Assembly (NCBI RefSeq): GCF_018128545.1
Contig: NZ_JAGSND010000003.1
Coordinates: 124,001 to 188,000 of the forward strand
From: Sinanaerobacter chloroacetimidivorans
Lineage (GTDB): Bacteria; Bacillota; Clostridia; Peptostreptococcales; Anaerovoracaceae
Length of the DNA: 64,000 nucleotides
Direction: 5' to 3'
The first letter of the stretch is position 1. Each line of letters opens with the position of its first letter. The notes under the pieces were generated by a model. That model was not told the origin of the DNA and searched no databases. It worked only from the letters and a program-made list of their open reading frames with translations. Shown one piece after another: positions 8,441 to 18,163 of this stretch. Position numbers and translations under genes: made by a program.

Positions 8441-11400
8441 ATGAAAAAACGAATGAAAAAGGAAGGTACAATTGGTTCTAAGTTAACGACAATTCTAGTG
8501 GCCTCCATATTGGTCAGCACCATGGTAATAGGAATATTCTGCTATTATTCCTATCGTGACAACGCTATCAAGCTAACCGGCGAAAAAGCACTGGCAATAG
8601 CGGAAACCATTGCGTCAGGCATTGATGGAGACAAGTTTATTACATATGATAAAACCGGCGTGGAAGATGAATATTTCAAACAGATCAAGGCCACGATGAG
8701 CGAGATCAAAAAGAGAAACGGAGCCAGCTATGTCTATTCTATGGTGGATGCCGGCGAAAATTATAAATTGCTTATTTCCGGCTATTTAGAAGGGCAGGAT
8801 CAATCCGAATGGGGATATTTGGGTTATACGGACCCGAAAAACATCTATACGGAGGATCCTCAGCTCGTTTTGAAGGATGGTGTCGGGCGTTTTACAAAAC
8901 CCCAGGACTATGGTCCTCCCTTTGGCGTATCTATTACCGGGTTTGCACCCATTGTAAACTCGAAGGGTGATGTGGTAGGTCTTGTAGGCACCGATCTCCC
9001 TATGAATGAACAAAACGCAAAGATCAATCAGCTGATTCCCATTATGGCAGTGATGATCCTGGTAACGAGTGCAATCCTTTTTGCAGTATCCTATGCTTTC
9101 ATCAGCAGAAACATATCCAAACCGCTGAGAAGCATCGCCCAAAAGTCCAAGGTTCTGGTAATGGGCGATACGGATGTGGAAATTGATCAGCGTCATCTTC
9201 AAAGAAAGGATGAAATTGGACTTATTGGCAGAGGCTTCCTGGAAATTGCACATAACACAAAAGAGAAGGCTGAGCTGATGAACCAGATATCTCAGGGTGA
9301 TCTGACGGCAGATATCAAACCCAGATCTGAAAAAGATACGCTGTCCTACAGCATGATCACTGTGATTCAAACACTGAGAAATCTGATTCAAGAAGCAGAA
9401 ATTTTAACGGAAGCGGCATCCACCGGACAATTGCAGACTCGCGGAGATGTGAAAAAGTTCAATGGCGGGTACAGACAAATTATAGAAGGCTTCAACGGAA
9501 CGCTGGATGCTATCGTCGAACCGTTGAACACTGCCCTTACTTTCATAGAAAAAATGGCAAAGGGAGAGGATCTTGATCTTCTGGACAACCACTACCAGGG
9601 TGAGTATGCAAAGCTTATCGACAATCTTGATAAGGTGAGAGAATCTTTACAGACTCTGGTTGGTGAATCAGGAAAGCTTATCGAAGCTGCCGCCAACGGA
9701 CAGTTGTCCTACCGGGCGGATGTGAGCAGGCTGAACGGCGGTTATGCACGTATCGTAGGCGGAATCAATGATGCCCTGGATTCTGTCATCAATCCCTTGC
9801 AGATGGCGGCGGAATATATGGAGAAAATCGGACAGGGTGAAATTCCACAGGAAATTACCGATACCTATTATGGTGATTTTAATGATATCAAAAACAGTAT
9901 CAATGCATGCATTCAAGGGCTTGGAGGACTGGTAGAGGGGAAAGAGGTTCTGGAGTCTATGAGTAACAACGACTTTACAAGAAGGGTAGAGGGTGCGCAT
10001 CTGGGAATCTATTCCGATATTGCAGGATCCATAAACCTGGTTTCCGAACGGATCAACGAAACGATCCATATCGTAAATAACATTGCAATGGGTGACTTCA
10101 GTGATCTGGATTCATTGAAGTCAACCGGCAAACGCAGTGATAAGGATTCCCTGACCCCTTCCATGACCATCATGATCGAAAGCATACAGTCTCTGGTGGA
10201 TGAAACCACTATGCTGTCTGATGCTGCGATTGCGGGAAATCTGCAAACCAGAGGAGATGCCGGAAAATTCAATGGTGAATACGGAAAGGTCATTGAAGGG
10301 ATCAACCATACCCTCAATGCTGTGATTGAACCTATAGAAGAGGCTTTGTCCGTATTAAAAGAAATGGCTCTGGGTAACCTGCAGGTATCTATGGAGGGGA
10401 ATTATAAGGGAGATCATGCAGAATTAAAGAAAAATCTGAATGCCACCATCGAAAATATATCCATCTATATCCGTGAAATATCCGGAGTTCTTACGGAGAT
10501 CGGAAACGGCAATCTTGACATTTCCATTACGGCAGATTACAAAGGTGATTTTGTAGAGATGAAGGATTCCCTCAACAGCATCCTTCAAAACCTGAGCGAT
10601 GTTATGGGAGACATCAGTACTGCTGCCGAGCAGGTTGCTTCCGGTTCCAGACAAGTCTCGGACGGCAGTCAGGCCCTTTCTCAAGGATCCACGGAACAGG
10701 CGAGCTCCATCGAGGAGCTTACGGCCTCCATCGCAGAAATCGCATCTCAGACCAAGAAGAATGCTGTAAATGCCAATGAAGCAAATCTTCTGGCTTCCGA
10801 TGCAAAAGAGCACGCCATCAGAGGCAATGACCAGATGAAGGAAATGCTTACTTCCATGGTGGAAATAAACGAATCCTCAGCGAATATTTCCAAAATCATT
10901 AAAGTGATCGACGATATCGCTTTCCAAACCAATATTCTGGCGTTAAATGCGGCAGTAGAGGCCGCCAGAGCAGGTCAGCACGGAAAAGGATTTGCGGTGG
11001 TGGCGGAAGAAGTCCGAAACCTGGCTGCAAGAAGTGCTGATGCAGCGAGAGAGACCACGGAACTCATAGAAGGTTCCATCCAGAAGGTGCAGGAGGGAAC
11101 GAAGATAGCCGATGGAACAGCCTCAGCACTGAGACAAATTGTGGACGGCGTCGAAAAAGCTGCGGATCTAGTAGGTAATATTGCCAATGCTTCCAACGAG
11201 CAGGCAACCGGTATTGCCCAGATCAATAAAGGGATCGAGCAAGTTTCACAGGTGGTGCAGAATAACTCGGCCACTGCCGAAGAGAGCGCCGCCGCAAGTG
11301 AAGAATTGTCAAGCCAGGCAGAGCTGCTGAAAGAAATGGTAGGTAGGTTCCGTATCAGCAAAACCAAAGGAATTCCTGCATTAACCGGGATGGAAAAGAA

Positions 11401-11503
11401 CCTCGGCATCACCGGCAGCAATCCTGCAGGCAGATCCGTATCTTCCGGAGATGCAGTAACTCCAAGGATTCTAATTTCTAATCACGAATTCGACAAATAT
11501 TAA
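8441..11503 (+). CDS. Methyl-accepting chemotaxis protein with Cache-type sensor and HAMP array (2)
   Basis: 1020 residues; ATG 8441 with GAAGGAG upstream. TM1 (about 15-38), a roughly 165-residue extracellular sensor containing [25 protein letters not shown] (a PAS/Cache-like core), TM2 (about 203-225) and HAMP. The following HAMP-like array is collinear with that of the first receptor, often residue for residue (for example [20 protein letters not shown]), and is followed by the conserved signalling hairpin. The sensor differs strongly from that of the neighbour while the cytoplasmic part is conserved. This indicates duplication followed by sensor replacement or divergence. The ligand is unknown. 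Confidence 0.92.
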   Translation: MKKRMKKEGTIGSKLTTILVASILVSTMVIGIFCYYSYRDNAIKLTGEKALAIAETIASGIDGDKFITYDKTGVEDEYFKQIKATMSEIKKRNGASYVYSMVDAGENYKLLISGYLEGQDQSEWGYLGYTDPKNIYTEDPQLVLKDGVGRFTKPQDYGPPFGVSITGFAPIVNSKGDVVGLVGTDLPMNEQNAKINQLIPIMAVMILVTSAILFAVSYAFISRNISKPLRSIAQKSKVLVMGDTDVEIDQRHLQRKDEIGLIGRGFLEIAHNTKEKAELMNQISQGDLTADIKPRSEKDTLSYSMITVIQTLRNLIQEAEILTEAASTGQLQTRGDVKKFNGGYRQIIEGFNGTLDAIVEPLNTALTFIEKMAKGEDLDLLDNHYQGEYAKLIDNLDKVRESLQTLVGESGKLIEAAANGQLSYRADVSRLNGGYARIVGGINDALDSVINPLQMAAEYMEKIGQGEIPQEITDTYYGDFNDIKNSINACIQGLGGLVEGKEVLESMSNNDFTRRVEGAHLGIYSDIAGSINLVSERINETIHIVNNIAMGDFSDLDSLKSTGKRSDKDSLTPSMTIMIESIQSLVDETTMLSDAAIAGNLQTRGDAGKFNGEYGKVIEGINHTLNAVIEPIEEALSVLKEMALGNLQVSMEGNYKGDHAELKKNLNATIENISIYIREISGVLTEIGNGNLDISITADYKGDFVEMKDSLNSILQNLSDVMGDISTAAEQVASGSRQVSDGSQALSQGSTEQASSIEELTASIAEIASQTKKNAVNANEANLLASDAKEHAIRGNDQMKEMLTSMVEINESSANISKIIKVIDDIAFQTNILALNAAVEAARAGQHGKGFAVVAEEVRNLAARSADAARETTELIEGSIQKVQEGTKIADGTASALRQIVDGVEKAADLVGNIANASNEQATGIAQINKGIEQVSQVVQNNSATAEESAAASEELSSQAELLKEMVGRFRISKTKGIPALTGMEKNLGITGSNPAGRSVSSGDAVTPRILISNHEFDKY

Positions 11504-11585
11504 ATCGCAACGTTACAGGCAGCCTCAATCATACTCGACTTTCACTTTGCTTATTTAAAGAATTTATAGAAAAAAAACAATATGT

Positions 11586-11615
11586 TTGCATTGAATTGAG
11601 CAAATATGGTAAAAT
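11586..11615 (+). promoter_or_regulatory. Sigma-A type promoter for coiled-coil protein
   Basis: TTGCAT (11586-11591), 18-bp spacer, TAAAAT (11610-11615). The start codon follows 36 bp later behind GGGGAGGT. Confidence 0.55.
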
Positions 11616-11650
11616 AAGATAAATACTTATGAGCAGGGGAGGTTAAGGAA

Positions 11651-11950
11651 ATGGGTATTTTTAAGAATCTCTTTGGATCGGCAAAAGGGGCGGCTGGTGA
11701 AGTAAGAGAAAGAGCAGACATGTTGAAAGAGATGGCTGAAGAAAGGGCAGGGGTTATTAAAGACAGAGCTGAAGAACTGCGTGAGAAAGCTGAAGAAACT
11801 TCCGAAATGATTATAAACAGGGCTGAAACCTTAAGAAATACAATGGAAGGCAAAGCCGAAAACGTCGTCGAGCAAATGGAGGATAAGGCTGAAGATTTGA
11901 AAGACGTTATGGAAGAAAAAGCAGAGGACTGGAAGAAAACCATAGATTAA
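11651..11950 (+). CDS. Small hendecad-repeat coiled-coil protein
   Basis: 99 residues, ATG 11651 with a strong GGGGAGG site. After a short amphipathic N-terminus (GIFKNLFGSAKGAAG) the chain is almost purely helical and highly charged. An (R/K)-A-(E/D/G) triplet recurs at residues 21, 32, 39, 46, 57, 68, 79 and 90: mostly every 11 residues, with two 7-residue steps. That is the hendecad pattern of LEA/apolipoprotein-like or right-handed coiled coils. The N-terminal segment could touch the membrane. It resembles stress-associated YtxH/LEA-type proteins only in general character; no function is assigned. It has its own promoter and terminator. Confidence 0.75.
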   Translation: MGIFKNLFGSAKGAAGEVRERADMLKEMAEERAGVIKDRAEELREKAEETSEMIINRAETLRNTMEGKAENVVEQMEDKAEDLKDVMEEKAEDWKKTID

Positions 11951-11984
11951 ATATAGCATCGAGTGCAGCATTTATATTGAAAGC

Positions 11985-12036
11985 AAACCTCCGGATTGAT
12001 GCAGTAGGAATGCATGTGTTGATTTGGAGGTTTTGT
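11985..12036 (+). terminator. Terminator after coiled-coil gene
   Basis: AAACCTCC (11985-11992) pairs with GGAGGTTT (12026-12033), with an inner ATGCA/TGCAT pair, followed by TGTTT. Confidence 0.6.
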
Positions 12037-12084
12037 TTGGGTAACAGGACGACGTAAAGCTTATAACAAAGGGAGGACAACAAG

Positions 12085-14583
12085 TTGTTGCAAGAGTATT
12101 TGGAAAAAAATTACAAGAACCTGGTTCAGGCACATGACTTTGCACGAATTGGCAGCTGGGAAATGGATCTTGTCAACCATAAAAACAAATGGTCAGAAGA
12201 AGCTTGCAGTATCTATGGCATAACTCCCCAGGATTATCACGGTACTTATAATGAATTTCTAAAATTTGTTCATCCGGACGATATAGAAAGTGTACATAAA
12301 ACCTTGCAAAACCCATTTAAACTCCCATCTTATGATATGGAATATCGTATAATAAGAACCGATGGTGCGGTCCGGACACTGCATCAGCTTATAGAATCTA
12401 CCTTTGATCAAGAAGGAAATCTTACCCATCTTTCAGGAACCATTCAAGATATCACAGAAAAAAAAGAATTACAGAAAAAACTGGGACAATCACAGGATGC
12501 CATCAGTGGGATTCAGCGTTTGTTTCAGGTTTTGGTGCAGCAATCCAGTGACGTTTTTGAGATCATTTCTCCGGACGGGACGATTCAATTTATAAGTCCT
12601 GCAGTAGAAAAGATAACTGGCTATAAACCGGAAGAAAGGATCGGAAAGAATACGTTAGAGTTTCTGGAAGAAGGCCAGAGGGCCAATTTCTCCAAAATGA
12701 TGGAATACGTGCTGCAAAATCCCGATGAAAAAATAGACGGCGATTTTACCGTCAGAAATTTTGAAGGCAGAGAAGTATACCTGGCCCTGAGTATGAGTAA
12801 TCAGTTGTCGGAGCCATCGATTCAGGGTATTGTAATCAACTGGCGAGACATTACGGAGAGAGTGGAAAACCAACGTGAGATCGAATACATAGCAACCCAT
12901 GACGAACTGACGAAGCTGCCAAACAGAGTCTATCTGAAAAAGAAAATCAGTCAGCTTTGTAATCTGCGCGGAAAATCGAGGGACAAGAATACGTCCTTTG
13001 CTTTAATCATGCTTGATATTGACGGCTTCAAGTTTATTAATGACGCTTTAGGATATCAGTTAGGGGACCAGCTGATCATTCAGGTTGCAGAAAGACTGAG
13101 ATATTTTCTTGACGACCAGTTTCTGTGCAGATATTCCGGTGATCAGTTTGCCATGATACTGGAAGAATTTCAAGGAATGGAAGAATATGAACGGGTGGCA
13201 AAGGATCTGATCGAATTGTTTCAGTATCCCTTTAAGGTGGATATGTACGAACTGGACGTAACCACCAGCATGGGAATCAGTATTTTTCCCGATGACGAGC
13301 AGTTACCGGATTCCTTAATCAATTATGCAAACATTGCACTCCTTCGGTCGAAACGAGAAGGAAAAAACAGATATGAATTTTATTCTTCCGATATCGGAAT
13401 TCAGATTTATAAACAGCTTGTTCTGAGGAATGATTTGATTAAAGCTATAGAGAAGAATCAGTTCCGTGTATACTACCAACCTCAAATCAAGCTGAAATCC
13501 AATGATATATTAGCGGCGGAGGCGTTGATCCGGTGGGAACATCCCGACTGGGGACTGGTCTCTCCCAATGAATTTATCCCTTTGGCTGAAGAGACCGGCT
13601 TTATCATCAATCTGGGCAATTGGATGCTCAGGCAGGTGTGCAAAAACTATAAAGACTGGATGGATCAGGGGCTGCCGCCGATAAAGGTATCTGTCAATTA
13701 TTCCAGTATACAGTTTTTTGAGAAAAACTTTGTAGAAAACATTAAAAATATTATCGATGAATATGAGTTGGATCCTCATTTTCTTATCATGGAAATTACG
13801 GAAAGCGTATTGATGAAGAATGCGGAAAAGGCTATTTCTGACATCAACCGGCTGCAGGCTCTGGGGATTCAAGTGGCGCTGGATGACTTCGGTACGGGTT
13901 TCTCGTGTCTTGCCTATTTGAATTCCTTCAATATCGACATTTTGAAAATCGATCGTTCGTTTATTAAAAACGTTTTTAAAGATGATAATAGTTCGATTAT
14001 AACGCGATCTGTCATCGATCTTGCTCAGGAGCTTAAGATCAAACTGGTGGCTGAAGGAATCGAAAACTTTGATCAGTTGTCCTATTTAAGAGAACTTAAC
14101 TGCTTTATGGGACAGGGATTTTTATACAGCAAGCCCGTTCCTCAGAAAGAGTTTGAGGATATTTTGAAAAAGGAGAAATGTATTCCTATCACCATTAAAG
14201 CCAAAGAGAAGCCCTCTGAAGAAAAGAGAAAGTTTTTAAGGATCAAGCTGCCGGAACTGCTGGTGGCGGAAATGACCATATTGGATATTCCAGGTGAAGA
14301 ATTCAAGGTAGGAACCGCACAAATCGGAATTAAGAATATTGGGTCGGAAGGTATGTGCTTTGCATCGGACATTAAACTTCCGGTGAATCATGATCTTGTC
14401 CTGGAGTTTTCCATTCCCTGCATGAGCAGGGAGACCAAAGTAAGAGGAACCCCTGTCTGGATCAAGGAGGTAGACGACTGTATTTATGAATATGGGGTAA
14501 CCTTCATCTTTGACAAGGATGAGAAAACGAACCTGGCATCCGTATTTTATTCCCTGTGCAAGGATTTATATATACAGAAATAG
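12085..14583 (+). CDS. PAS-PAS-GGDEF(degenerate)-EAL-PilZ cyclic-di-GMP protein
   Basis: 832 residues from TTG 12085, 8 bp after GGGAGG; no ATG start fits. Two PAS domains (about 15-130 and 150-255) are followed by a GGDEF-like domain (about 265-425) whose active-site loop reads SGDQF rather than GGDEF, so cyclase activity is doubtful. The EAL domain (about 445-690) keeps EALIRWEH, MEITES, DDFGTGFS, KLVAEGIEN and QGFLYSKP, consistent with an active c-di-GMP phosphodiesterase. The C-terminal segment has the PilZ signature: RKFLR, then NIGSEG. So one chain may sense via PAS, hydrolyse c-di-GMP and bind it through PilZ. It is soluble. Position beside the chemoreceptors suggests motility control. 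Confidence 0.9.
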   Translation: MLQEYLEKNYKNLVQAHDFARIGSWEMDLVNHKNKWSEEACSIYGITPQDYHGTYNEFLKFVHPDDIESVHKTLQNPFKLPSYDMEYRIIRTDGAVRTLHQLIESTFDQEGNLTHLSGTIQDITEKKELQKKLGQSQDAISGIQRLFQVLVQQSSDVFEIISPDGTIQFISPAVEKITGYKPEERIGKNTLEFLEEGQRANFSKMMEYVLQNPDEKIDGDFTVRNFEGREVYLALSMSNQLSEPSIQGIVINWRDITERVENQREIEYIATHDELTKLPNRVYLKKKISQLCNLRGKSRDKNTSFALIMLDIDGFKFINDALGYQLGDQLIIQVAERLRYFLDDQFLCRYSGDQFAMILEEFQGMEEYERVAKDLIELFQYPFKVDMYELDVTTSMGISIFPDDEQLPDSLINYANIALLRSKREGKNRYEFYSSDIGIQIYKQLVLRNDLIKAIEKNQFRVYYQPQIKLKSNDILAAEALIRWEHPDWGLVSPNEFIPLAEETGFIINLGNWMLRQVCKNYKDWMDQGLPPIKVSVNYSSIQFFEKNFVENIKNIIDEYELDPHFLIMEITESVLMKNAEKAISDINRLQALGIQVALDDFGTGFSCLAYLNSFNIDILKIDRSFIKNVFKDDNSSIITRSVIDLAQELKIKLVAEGIENFDQLSYLRELNCFMGQGFLYSKPVPQKEFEDILKKEKCIPITIKAKEKPSEEKRKFLRIKLPELLVAEMTILDIPGEEFKVGTAQIGIKNIGSEGMCFASDIKLPVNHDLVLEFSIPCMSRETKVRGTPVWIKEVDDCIYEYGVTFIFDKDEKTNLASVFYSLCKDLYIQK

Positions 14584-14644
14584 AAGCCGGCGGATTATAT
14601 TGTTCGAACAAACAAAAAAAATCCAAAATGTTCGTGAAAAAATA

Positions 14645-14668
14645 CAAGATGCAATCTTGACAAGATTG
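14645..14668. promoter_or_regulatory. Triple half-site operator overlapping the -35 of the oxidoreductase operon
   Basis: CAAGAT-GCA-ATCTTG (14645-14659) overlaps CAATCTTG-A-CAAGATTG (14652-14668, a perfect 17-bp palindrome). That gives three alternating CAAGAT half-sites across the -35 hexamer, typical of a repressor operator. The regulator is unknown. Confidence 0.55.
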
Positions 14669-14685
14669 TAAATTTATCTTATACT
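14657..14685 (+). promoter_or_regulatory. Sigma-A promoter of T-box/oxidoreductase operon
   Basis: TTGACA (14657-14662), 17-bp spacer, TATACT (14680-14685). Transcription would start about 20 bp before the T-box stem I. Confidence 0.8.
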
Positions 14686-14710
14686 GAATGCAATTCTATT
14701 AGAGAAAGAC

Positions 14711-14936
14711 AGTGATGGAGAGAGTAAGTATTTTTCAAACGTCACAGCGATTCGAGGATGGTGGGAGCTCGATACAATTAGAAAAATTACCGAAAATCAC
14801 TCCTGAGTCGCAGGCCGAAATAGCAGTAGGTTTTGACGGTTTTCCCCCGTTACAGGGAGCGCGTATGTTGGTATGCAGTAATAGGTGGTATAACGATAGC
14901 TATAGCTTTCGTCCTTTGCAGGGCGAAAGTTTTTTT
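14711..14936 (+). promoter_or_regulatory. T-box riboswitch, specifier AUC (isoleucine)
   Basis: A full T-box leader. The stem I base GGAG (14717-14720) pairs with CTCC (14800-14803), followed by AGAGAGTA and the distal-loop signature GATGGTGGGAGC. The specifier region GAAA-ATC-A has the codon at 14796-14798. The T-box sequence ATAGGTGGTATAACG is near 14881. The terminator stem is CTTTCGTCC/GGGCGAAAG (14906-14929) plus T7. Uncharged tRNA-Ile should favour antitermination and switch on the oxidoreductase operon. The alternative register TCA (Ser) is less likely because the conserved A then would not follow the codon. Confidence 0.88.
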
Positions 14937-14991
14937 ATTGTAAAACTTCCGGCATATTCCTAAATACGCAAAAAGAAGGAGGTTTTACAAG

Positions 14992-15570
14992 ATGAAAGAT
15001 ATCGTAGAAATTCGCTGGCACGGCCGGGGCGGCCAAGGTGCCAAGACAGCCTGTCTGCTTCTGGCAGACGTGGCTTTCAGTTCGGGAAAGCACGTACAGG
15101 GTTTTCCAGAATACGGTCCTGAGCGTATGGGCGCTCCCATAACCGCATACAACCGGATCAGCCATGACCGATGTACGGTTCATTCCAACATTTACAACCC
15201 GGATTACGTAGTGGTGGTGGATGAAACCTTGCTGACATCGGTAGATGTAACAAAAGGATTGAAAGAAGACGGCGCGATTATTATTAACAGCGATAAGAAA
15301 CCGCATGAACTGAGACCCCTGTTAAGAGGGTATCAAGGAAAGGTTTATACCATTGACGCAAGAAAAATTTCCGAAGAAACTTTAGGCAGAAATTTCCCCA
15401 ATACGCCCATGCTGGCTGCTGCCGTCAAGGTGAGCAATGTCGTGGATGCCGAGCATTTTATTCAGAACATGGAAGCTTCTTTCAAGCATAAGTTTGCTTC
15501 CAAACCCCATGTAGTAGCGGGAAATATGAATGCACTGAGAAAGTCTTTGGAGGAGGTAGACGCCGGATGA
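14992..15570 (+). CDS. 2-oxoacid:ferredoxin oxidoreductase, gamma subunit
   Basis: 192 residues; AAGGAGG upstream of ATG 14992. RWHGRGGQGAKTA near the N-terminus is the signature of the gamma subunit of the pyruvate/2-oxoisovalerate:ferredoxin oxidoreductase family. This subunit helps bind CoA in the complex that converts 2-oxoacid + CoA + oxidised ferredoxin to acyl-CoA + CO2 + reduced ferredoxin. First gene of a tightly overlapping gamma-delta-alpha-beta operon behind an isoleucine T-box. That points to branched-chain oxoacids, working either oxidatively or as a reductive carboxylase; a pyruvate enzyme cannot be excluded. Confidence 0.9.
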   Translation: MKDIVEIRWHGRGGQGAKTACLLLADVAFSSGKHVQGFPEYGPERMGAPITAYNRISHDRCTVHSNIYNPDYVVVVDETLLTSVDVTKGLKEDGAIIINSDKKPHELRPLLRGYQGKVYTIDARKISEETLGRNFPNTPMLAAAVKVSNVVDAEHFIQNMEASFKHKFASKPHVVAGNMNALRKSLEEVDAG

Positions 15571-15872
15571 TTAAGAAAGCTAGTGAAATTAATGAAACAA
15601 CTCCCTGGCAGGAAATGACCGTAGGGGGAGAAATCTATGAAGGCGGTACTGCCGCATTGGTAAATACAGGGGATTGGAGAACCTATACCCCTGGATTTTT
15701 GGCAGAGAAATGTACCCACTGCATGTTATGTATCCCTTATTGCCCGGACAGTTCCATTCCCGTAAAGGATGGAAAACGTCAGAATTTTGATCTGATGCAT
15801 TGTAAGGGCTGCGGTATCTGCTATAAAGTATGCCCTATGAAAGCTATCACGTTTGACAAGGAGGGTGCATGA
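15567..15872 (+). CDS. 2-oxoacid:ferredoxin oxidoreductase, delta (ferredoxin) subunit
   Basis: 101 residues; ATGA overlap with the gamma gene. Two [4Fe-4S] motifs, CTHCMLCIPYCP (about residues 51-62) and CKGCGICYKVCP (about 81-92), make this the electron-exit subunit that passes electrons from the TPP centre to soluble ferredoxin. Size and spacing match the family. The next gene overlaps it by 4 bp. Confidence 0.92.
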   Translation: MIKKASEINETTPWQEMTVGGEIYEGGTAALVNTGDWRTYTPGFLAEKCTHCMLCIPYCPDSSIPVKDGKRQNFDLMHCKGCGICYKVCPMKAITFDKEGA

Positions 15873-17068
15873 TGACCATACGAGATCGACTGTCTGGCAA
15901 TGAGGCCGTTGCTTATGCAATGAAACAAATCAATCCGGACGTCATGGGAGCATTTCCCATTACACCGTCCACCGAAATTCCCCAATATTTTGCTACATAT
16001 GTGTCCAATGGAGAAGTGGACACAGAATTCGTTGCCGTAGAATCGGAACATAGTGCCATGTCTACCTGTATTGCGGCTCAGGCTGCCGGAGGCAGAGCCA
16101 TCACCGCCACATCTTCCTGCGGTATGGCACTGATGTGGGAACTGCTCTATGTCGCATCCTCCGCCAGGCTGCCTGTTACCATGGCACTGGTAAACCGCGC
16201 TTTAACCGGCCCGATCAATATCAACAACGACCATTCTGATTCCATGGGTGCAAGGGACAGCGGATGGATTCAGATCTATTCGGAAACCAATCAGGAAGCT
16301 TATGATAATTTTATCCAAGCGATGCCTATCGGTGAAAATAAAGAGGTAAGATTGCCGGTGATGGTCTGTCAGGACGGATTTATCACCAGCCATGCCGTTG
16401 AAAATATAGAGCTGCTGGAGGATGAAAAGGTAAAGGAATTTGTGGGAGAATACTGCCCGGAAAACTACCTGCTGAAAAAAGAAAATCCTCTTGCTGTTGG
16501 CCCTTATGATATCTCAAATTATTATATGGAGCATAAAAAACAGCAGGCGGAAGCCATGAAAAACGCAAAGCCTGTTATCCTTTCCGTAGCGAAAAAATTT
16601 GAAGAGCTTTCCGGAAGAAGCTACGGCTTATTCGAAGAGGTGGAAATGGATGATGCGGAGTATGCTCTGGTTATCATCGGCTCCAGTGCCGGAACAGCAA
16701 AAGAAGCCATCAGAAGGCTGAGAAAAGAAGGAAAAAAAGTCGGTTTAATTAAAATCAGAGTGTTCCGTCCATTCCCCATGGAAGAGCTGGCGAAAGCCTT
16801 AGGTCATGTCAAAGCCGTTGCGGTAATGGACAAGGCCGAAAGTTTTTCGGCCTGCGGCGGACCTTTGTTTGCTGAAGTGCGCTCTGCACTTTATGATCTG
16901 GATCATCGTCCTAAAGCCATCAACTATGTCTACGGTCTTGGCGGAAGAGATATCTGCGTAGAGGACTTTGCTTATATCTATGATCAGCTCGATGAGATTG
17001 TAAAGACCGGAAAGACAGGGGAAACCTATCGTCACATCGGACAGAGAGAATTGGGAGGTGGCAGATAA
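15869..17068 (+). CDS. 2-oxoacid:ferredoxin oxidoreductase, alpha subunit
   Basis: 399 residues starting at ATG 15869 (a second ATG follows at once). Contains the family motifs GNEAVAYAM, GAFPITPSTEI, VESEHSAM and NRALTGPININNDHSDSMG. The last loop is found in pyruvate/oxoisovalerate synthases and contacts substrate. This subunit binds substrate together with the TPP-binding beta subunit. The sequence is closest in feel to archaeal-type four-subunit enzymes. Which oxoacid is used rests on the Ile T-box, not on a residue I can read. Confidence 0.9.
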   Translation: MMTIRDRLSGNEAVAYAMKQINPDVMGAFPITPSTEIPQYFATYVSNGEVDTEFVAVESEHSAMSTCIAAQAAGGRAITATSSCGMALMWELLYVASSARLPVTMALVNRALTGPININNDHSDSMGARDSGWIQIYSETNQEAYDNFIQAMPIGENKEVRLPVMVCQDGFITSHAVENIELLEDEKVKEFVGEYCPENYLLKKENPLAVGPYDISNYYMEHKKQQAEAMKNAKPVILSVAKKFEELSGRSYGLFEEVEMDDAEYALVIIGSSAGTAKEAIRRLRKEGKKVGLIKIRVFRPFPMEELAKALGHVKAVAVMDKAESFSACGGPLFAEVRSALYDLDHRPKAINYVYGLGGRDICVEDFAYIYDQLDEIVKTGKTGETYRHIGQRELGGGR

Positions 17069-17997
17069 TGGCTTATAGTTTAAAAAAAGAAGTAGAAAAA
17101 CCGGAACGTCTGGTGGGAGGTCATCGCCTTTGCGCCGGCTGCGGTGCTTCCATTGCCGTTCGAGGTGTTTTGAGAGCTTTAAAACCCGAAGATAAAGCGG
17201 TGATTACCAATGCAACCAGTTGTCTGGAGGTATCCTCCTTTCTTTATCCCTTTACCGCCTGGCAGGATAGTTATATCCATAGTGCCTTTGAAAATGCGGG
17301 AGCAACGGCAGGCGGAGCAGAAGCTGCTTACCGTGTGCTGAAGAAGAAAGGCAAAATAGATGAAACCTTTAAATTTATTGCTTTCGGCGGTGATGGCGGT
17401 ACTTATGACATCGGGCTTCAATCCCTGTCCGGAGCCATGGAACGTGGTCACGACATGGTTTACGTTTGTTATGATAACGAAGCCTATATGAATACGGGAA
17501 TTCAGAGATCTTCTTCAACTCCGAGGTTTGCTGATGCCACCACGACACCGGTAGGAACTGTAATTCCGGGAAAACCTCAGAATAAAAAGGATCTGACCGC
17601 AATCATTGCAGCTCACAATATCCCTTATGCGGCACAGACCACCTTTATCAGCAACTTCAAGGATCTTCACGAAAAAGCTGAGAAAGCCATTTATACGGAG
17701 GGTCCTGCATTTTTGAACATCATGTCTCCCTGCCCCCGGGGCTGGAGATATGACCCTGAAAATCTTGCTGAAATCTGCAAAGCGGCTGTGGATACTTGCG
17801 TCTGGCCTTTATATGAAATTGAATATGGCGTTTGGAAGCTAAACTATGAGCCAAAGAAAAAGCTCCCAGTGGAAGAATTTCTGAAGCTCCAGGGCAGATT
17901 CAAGCATATGTTTAAAAAAGGAAACGAGTGGATGCTGGAAGAAGCACAGAACTATGTCGACCAAAAATGGGAAACTCTCCTGGCGCGCTGTAAATAA
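17068..17997 (+). CDS. 2-oxoacid:ferredoxin oxidoreductase, beta (TPP) subunit
   Basis: 309 residues; TAATG overlap with the alpha gene and GGGAGGTGG before the start. Thiamine-diphosphate motif GGDGGTYDIG...DNEAYMNTG (about residues 107-149) and cluster cysteines in LCAGCGAS and MSPCPRGW. It carries the TPP cofactor and the proximal [4Fe-4S] cluster. Last gene of the operon; no obvious terminator follows before the next promoter at 18057. Confidence 0.92.
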   Translation: MAYSLKKEVEKPERLVGGHRLCAGCGASIAVRGVLRALKPEDKAVITNATSCLEVSSFLYPFTAWQDSYIHSAFENAGATAGGAEAAYRVLKKKGKIDETFKFIAFGGDGGTYDIGLQSLSGAMERGHDMVYVCYDNEAYMNTGIQRSSSTPRFADATTTPVGTVIPGKPQNKKDLTAIIAAHNIPYAAQTTFISNFKDLHEKAEKAIYTEGPAFLNIMSPCPRGWRYDPENLAEICKAAVDTCVWPLYEIEYGVWKLNYEPKKKLPVEEFLKLQGRFKHMFKKGNEWMLEEAQNYVDQKWETLLARCK

Positions 17998-18056
17998 ACA
18001 ATTTGATAGAAAGCCGTATCATGCAGGAGCTGGATTTAAAGATTTGATTTTTTCTA

Positions 18057-18085
18057 TTTACAAACTTAGACGCTTGTGTTATGAT
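18057..18085 (+). promoter_or_regulatory. Sigma-A promoter of aromatic amino acid operon
   Basis: TTTACA (18057-18062), 17-bp spacer, TATGAT (18080-18085). The transcript would begin near 18092, upstream of the leader peptide. Confidence 0.7.
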
Positions 18086-18163
18086 GGGAAAAATTAATGT
18101 ATATTCATAAAATTGATAAATTAAGGAAAAGATAAATTTATAAATTTATCTGAGGAGAGTAAC

